Shown: positions 60,535 through 64,000 of the stretch, piece after piece
How positions within the stretch are numbered: the stretch's first letter is position 1
Layout: the number at the start of each line of letters is the position of its first letter
Source of the DNA: Methylobacterium sp. J-068
Lineage (GTDB): Bacteria; Pseudomonadota; Alphaproteobacteria; Rhizobiales; Beijerinckiaceae
DNA length: 64,000 nt
NCBI RefSeq assembly: GCF_022829445.1
Contig: NZ_JAKSXY010000061.1
Location: 147,189-211,188, forward strand
Direction of reading: 5' to 3'
Notes under the pieces: model-generated
What the model was told of the DNA's origin: nothing
The model's database searches: none
The model's input: only the letters and a program-made list of their open reading frames with translations
Made by a program: the position numbers and the translations under genes

Positions 60535-62286
60535 ATGCGGCTTCGCCCCCTGCGCCTCGCCCCTGTCCTGGTTCTCGCCCTGGTCCTCGCCGCTTCGGGG
60601 CCGGCGAAGGCGCAGGGGGAGCCGTCCGAACCGCCGCCGATCCAGTCCGACGATGCGCGCCTGCTGCCGGTGCTCGGGGCTCACGGCATGGTCGCCTCGC
60701 AGGAGGCGCGGGCGACCCTGGTCGGGGTCGCGATCCTGAAGGCGGGGGGCAATGCCGTCGACGCCGCCGTGGCGGTGGGCTTCGCGCTCGCCGTGACCCT
60801 GCCGCGTGCCGGCAATCTCGGCGGCGGGGGCTTCATGATGATCCACCGGGCGACCGGCGAGGAGACCGTCGCCCTCGATTACCGCGAGACCGCCCCGGCC
60901 GCCGCCCGCGCCGACATGTTCCTCGACGCTCGAGGCGAGCCCGACCGCGCGGCCTCGACCCGCAGCGGCAAGGCGGTGGGCGTGCCCGGCACGGTCCGGG
61001 GGCTCGCCGAGGCGCACCGGATCTACGGTTCGGGCCGCTTCACCCTGGCCGATCTCATCGCCCCGGCGGAGAAGCTGGCGCGCGAGGGCATTCCCGTGGA
61101 GGCGGGTCTGGCCGATTCGCTGCCCCGCGCCGCCGGCCTGCTCGGACGCTGGCCCTCCTCGCGACGGATCTTCTTTGCCGGCGACAGGCCGTTGCAGCGC
61201 GGCGAGCGCCTGGTGCAGGCGGACCTCGCCGACACGCTGGCGGCCATCGCCAAGTCCGGGCCGGACGCGTTCCACACGGGCGCGATCGCGGAGCGCATCG
61301 CCGCGTCCGTGCGCGCGGCCGGCGGCGTGATGACGGCCGAGGATCTCGCCGCCTACCGTCCGATCCTCCGCGAGCCCGTGCGCGGCACCTATCGCGGCTA
61401 CGCCATCGCCTCAATGCCGCCGCCGAGTTCGGGCGGCATCCACCTCATCGAGATCCTGAACGTGCTGGAGGGCTTCGACCTCGCCCGCATGGGGTCGGGC
61501 AGCGCGGATGCGCTCCACACGCTGGCAGAGGCCATGAAGCCGGCCTATGCCGACCGCGCCACCTGGCTCGGAGACCCCGCCCGCACGCAGGTGCCGGTGG
61601 AGGGCCTGATCGCCAAGCCCTATGCCGACACCCTGCGCGCCGCCATCGATCCGGCCCGCGCCCGGCCGGCGACGGAGGTCAAGGCCGGCGATCCCCTGCC
61701 CTTCGAATCCGACCAGACCACGCATTTCTCGGTGGTGGACGTCGCCGGCAACGCGGTCTCGAACACCACCACGCTGAACTTCTCCTACGGGCTCGGCCTC
61801 GTGGCGGAGGGCACCGGCGTGCTCCTGAACAACGAGATGGACGATTTCTCGGCCAAGCCCGGCGCGCTCAACGCCTACGGCCTCGTCGGTAGCCGGGCCA
61901 ACGCGGTGGCCCCCGGCGCCCGGCCGCTCTCCTCGATGACCCCCGCCTTCGTGTTCCGGGACGGCAAGCTGGTGCTGGTGACGGGAAGTCCCGGAGGCAG
62001 CCGCATCATCTCCACGGTGCTCCAGGTCATCGTCAACGTCCTCGATTTCCGCATGAACCTCGCCGAGGCCGTGGCCGCGCCGCGCATCCACCATCAGTGG
62101 CAGCCCGACGTGCTGATGGCCGAGGAGGGACTCTCGCCCGATACCCTGGCGCTGCTGCGCGCACGCGGCCACCGGATCAAGGTCGGGGCGACCTCCGGCT
62201 CAGCCAATTCGATCCAGGCCGGCGACGGCCTGCTCGCGGGGGCCGCCGACCCGCGCCAGCGCGGGACGCTGGCCGACGGTTACTGA
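60535..62286 (+). CDS. ggt: Gamma-glutamyltransferase
   Basis: A 583-residue periplasmic N-terminal-nucleophile hydrolase. The signal peptide ends near AKAQ at residue 27. GGNAVDAAVAVGFALAV, GNLGGGGFMMI and DYRETAP define the large subunit. The self-cleavage and catalytic Thr395 lies in SDQTTHFSVVD, and PLSSMTPAFVF and TGSPGGSRII follow in the small subunit. It cleaves glutathione and other gamma-glutamyl compounds. The stop codon lies inside the left arm of a long hairpin. Confidence 0.95.
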   Translation: MRLRPLRLAPVLVLALVLAASGPAKAQGEPSEPPPIQSDDARLLPVLGAHGMVASQEARATLVGVAILKAGGNAVDAAVAVGFALAVTLPRAGNLGGGGFMMIHRATGEETVALDYRETAPAAARADMFLDARGEPDRAASTRSGKAVGVPGTVRGLAEAHRIYGSGRFTLADLIAPAEKLAREGIPVEAGLADSLPRAAGLLGRWPSSRRIFFAGDRPLQRGERLVQADLADTLAAIAKSGPDAFHTGAIAERIAASVRAAGGVMTAEDLAAYRPILREPVRGTYRGYAIASMPPPSSGGIHLIEILNVLEGFDLARMGSGSADALHTLAEAMKPAYADRATWLGDPARTQVPVEGLIAKPYADTLRAAIDPARARPATEVKAGDPLPFESDQTTHFSVVDVAGNAVSNTTTLNFSYGLGLVAEGTGVLLNNEMDDFSAKPGALNAYGLVGSRANAVAPGARPLSSMTPAFVFRDGKLVLVTGSPGGSRIISTVLQVIVNVLDFRMNLAEAVAAPRIHHQWQPDVLMAEEGLSPDTLALLRARGHRIKVGATSGSANSIQAGDGLLAGAADPRQRGTLADGY

Positions 62287-62406
62287 GACGGGGTCCGCTC
62301 GATCGAAGCGGACCCCGTCTCGGCAAGCCTGCGCTGCGCCGAGCAACGCCCGCGCGGCGGCTGGGTGACGCTCGAATCCGCCATTTCGAAGGGATCGAGC
62401 GGATTT
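62285..62406. repeat. Dispersed palindromic repeat, copy B, with strong hairpin after ggt
   Basis: GAGACGGGGTCCGCT (62285-62299) and its perfect complement (62307-62321) form a 15-bp stem with loop CGATCGA, starting in the ggt stop codon. The block continues to AGCGGATT near 62406 and shares its core, an internal CCCGCGCGGCG and its end with the repeat at 24465-24560. It probably terminates the ggt transcript. Confidence 0.75.
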
Positions 62407-62513
62407 GTCATGCGCCGCGAGGCAGTCCCGCGTTCGGATGGCCTGCGGCGGCGGCGCACGCTACAGGGGAGATGGGTCGCGCCCCGTTCCGGGCTGTCTC
62501 ATCCGGGTTTTCG

Positions 62514-63299
62514 ATGCTCTTCGTCCGTTCGTTCGCGTTCAACCTCGCCTTCTACGCCGTCACCACGGTCATCGCGGTCGCCGGCCTGCCGACCCTCGTC
62601 TCCCGGCGGGCGGTGATCCGGCTGGCGCAGTTCTGGGGGCGCCTCACCCTGCGGCTGCTGCACGTCCTGGGTGGCATCACGGTCGAGTTCCGGGGCGTCG
62701 AGAACATTCCGCCCGGTCCCCTCCTGGTGGCGGCCAAGCACCAATCCGCCCTGGAGACCCTGGCCCTCGTCACGGCCTTTCCGGACTTCGCCTACATCCT
62801 AAAGCGCGAACTGCTCTGGATCCCGCTGATCGGCTGGTACCTCTCCCGGTCCGGCATGGTCGCCATCGACCGGAGCAAGGGCACGCGGGCGATGAGCGCG
62901 ATGAACGAGGCCGCGGCCGACGCGATCCGCGACGGCCGCCAGCTCATCATCTTCCCCGAAGGCACGCGCCGCGCGCCCGGCGCGCCACCCGCCTACAAGC
63001 TCGGCATCACCCATCTCTACGTCGCGCTGGCCGTCCCCTGCCTGCCGATCGCCCTCAATACGGGCCTGCACTGGCCGCGCCGCAGCCTCGTACGCCGGCC
63101 CGGAAACGCGGTGATCGAATTCCTCGCGCCCGTCCCGCCGGGTCTCGAGCGCGTCCGCTTCCTCGAGGTCGTGCAGGAGCGGATCGAGACCGCCTCCGAC
63201 GCGCTCCTCGCGGCCGGCCGCGCCGAACTCGCCGCGCGGGGTCACACGGTTCCGGAGCCCGCCGGACAGGCGGAGCGGCCCGGGTCGCGCGTCGCCTGA
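62514..63299 (+). CDS. plsC: 1-acyl-sn-glycerol-3-phosphate acyltransferase
   Basis: A 261-residue membrane-bound acyltransferase making phosphatidic acid. The N-terminal hydrophobic helix (about residues 5-28) is followed by the block I motif AKHQSALETLAL, where Glu replaces the usual Asp of HX4D. SGMVAIDRSKG and block III IIFPEGTRR, then CLPIALNTG, come after it. ATG 62514 begins at the membrane helix; an earlier ATG (62472) is preceded too closely by its purine-rich stretch. Confidence 0.9.
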   Translation: MLFVRSFAFNLAFYAVTTVIAVAGLPTLVSRRAVIRLAQFWGRLTLRLLHVLGGITVEFRGVENIPPGPLLVAAKHQSALETLALVTAFPDFAYILKRELLWIPLIGWYLSRSGMVAIDRSKGTRAMSAMNEAAADAIRDGRQLIIFPEGTRRAPGAPPAYKLGITHLYVALAVPCLPIALNTGLHWPRRSLVRRPGNAVIEFLAPVPPGLERVRFLEVVQERIETASDALLAAGRAELAARGHTVPEPAGQAERPGSRVA

Positions 63300-63350
63300 G
63301 GACGCCCGGACGAAGCGGGTCCGACGCGTCTTTCGCGTCGCATCATCGCT

Positions 63351-63359
63351 TGTGGATAA
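63351..63359 (-). promoter_or_regulatory. Consensus DnaA box
   Basis: TGTGGATAA is an exact reverse-strand TTATCCACA, in a relatively AT-rich patch 78 bp before the next gene start. It lies about 15 kb from the presumed origin. It may bind DnaA as a regulatory or titration site, or be chance. Confidence 0.4.
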
Positions 63360-63436
63360 CTCGTCCCATCCCCATCTGAAAGGACGCGAGGCGTCGTCCT
63401 TGACGCCAACGGAACGTTAAGATTAATCTGGAACAA

Positions 63437-63877
63437 ATGGCGAACAAGAGAGCCCTGTCCTGGTCGGCCGCACTCCGCGACCTGAAGGACGATCGAGCCC
63501 GGAGACGCGACGTGCGCGAGGAACGCCTGAGGACGACGGCCGGCCTGCGCGGCACCCCCGCCCTGGTGCTGAGCGCGTGGCGCGGACGCTCCGGCCGCCG
63601 CTACGTGGTCGGCATCCACGAACTGGCCGAGCCGGAACTGGACGACATGGGCGAGGCGGTGGTGATGGCGGTGCGCCGCGACGCTTCGGGCATCGGCGAG
63701 CTGATCTCGGTGGCCGCCGCGGGCCAGAGCCCGCGCGAGCGCCTGCACCGCAACTGGATCGCGCGGGCGCGCCACAGGGGCGCGACCGAGATGCATGTCC
63801 ACCGCCTGGCCGAGGACGAGGCCGAGCGTGAGGCGATCGTCGCCGATCTCGGCAGCGAGACTGTTTCCTGTACCTGA
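63437..63877 (+). CDS. Conserved-looking basic protein of unknown function
   Basis: A 146-residue protein with a strongly charged N-terminal helix (about residues 1-35). An alpha/beta domain follows, containing RGRSGRRYVVGIHEL, EAVVMAVRRDASGIGELI and RARHRGATEMHVHRL. No signal, membrane helix or cysteine cluster except one late Cys. No family recognised. The upstream region has an exact DnaA box and AT-rich sequence before the ATG, consistent with its own promoter. No gene is seen between its end and the window edge. Confidence 0.7.
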   Translation: MANKRALSWSAALRDLKDDRARRRDVREERLRTTAGLRGTPALVLSAWRGRSGRRYVVGIHELAEPELDDMGEAVVMAVRRDASGIGELISVAAAGQSPRERLHRNWIARARHRGATEMHVHRLAEDEAEREAIVADLGSETVSCT

Positions 63878-64000
63878 GGGCTTGCTGTGGTTTGATACAG
63901 CCTGGGCGTCTGGCGATCTTACTGCTTCCAGGTCCACCCCGATGACATACGCCGTGTCGTCGGGGCGCGGTCGTCAAGCGGCACGATCCCGGACGCCCTG

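Noticed and set aside
63878..64000. tRNA or gene start at the right edge
   Set aside because: No cloverleaf and no open frame with a start signal could be made out in the last 123 bases.

Overview
The window is very GC-rich chromosomal DNA from an alphaproteobacterium of the Rhizobiales, most probably Methylobacterium or a close relative. This is inferred from gene content and order: C4-type hemA (5-aminolevulinate synthase), the murA-DUF2948-hisD-UPF0262-phosphatase run, a DUF4381-containing MoxR/Bat operon, hemJ rather than hemG/hemY, and hemE next to a pyruvate-phosphate-dikinase-regulator gene and maf. Almost everything is core metabolism. I see no insertion sequence, prophage, CRISPR array, rRNA or tRNA. 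The only mobile-type module is a BrnT/BrnA toxin-antitoxin pair.

Layout. 1-8 kb: the 3' part of a hybrid histidine kinase, a 1 kb gene-poor stretch, the sulfate ABC importer (sbp-cysT-cysW-cysA), a DUF4337 membrane protein and a GT32-type glycosyltransferase. 8.5-17 kb: tex, divergent opgG/opgH for osmoregulated periplasmic glucans, a PLP-dependent Cys/Met-metabolism enzyme and a TspO homologue. 17-25 kb: hemA, a small protein, murA, a secreted protein, a GT2, then DUF2948-hisD-UPF0262-low-Mr phosphatase. 25-31 kb: an NlpC/P60 hydrolase, a small basic protein, an SDR, MgtC, pyrE, a haloacetate-dehalogenase-like hydrolase and brnTA. 31-38 kb: a seven-gene operon of overlapping or closely spaced genes, moxR-DUF58-DUF4381-vWA-vWA-TPR-BatD. 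38-43 kb: a phosphatase and GT2 pair, panC, and a CopG regulator with a PHB-depolymerase-type esterase. 43-50 kb: dnaQ, coaE, aroE and a cation-diffusion-facilitator gene, then hemJ, hemE, a 524-bp gap, ppsR and maf. 50-64 kb: a membrane protein, an LprI-like protein, hisG-hisZ, hemH, a methyltransferase, a 5'-nucleotidase, ung, rlmN, ggt, plsC and hypotheticals.

The most important non-coding element is the hemE/ppsR gap (47902-48425), which I interpret as the chromosomal replication origin. The position matches the hemE-Cori-RP001 arrangement of Caulobacter and Rickettsia. The gap holds an exact TTAA-N7-TTAA CtrA-type site, an AT-rich inverted repeat and a small cluster of degenerate DnaA boxes. 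Genes mostly point away from it on both sides. The aroE-coaE-dnaQ block, which follows maf in Caulobacter, lies on the other side of the origin here in the opposite orientation.

Other recurrent structure consists of GC-rich hairpins and dispersed palindromic repeats between genes, one of them inside the signal-peptide region of the batD-like gene. There are also short tandem repeats: 12- or 18-bp units in linkers or tails of opgH, hisZ and the esterase, and a 19-bp unit across the cysA stop codon. I did not find a clearly new multi-gene system. The best candidates for follow-up are the origin, the MoxR/Bat operon of unknown substrate and the BrnTA operator.
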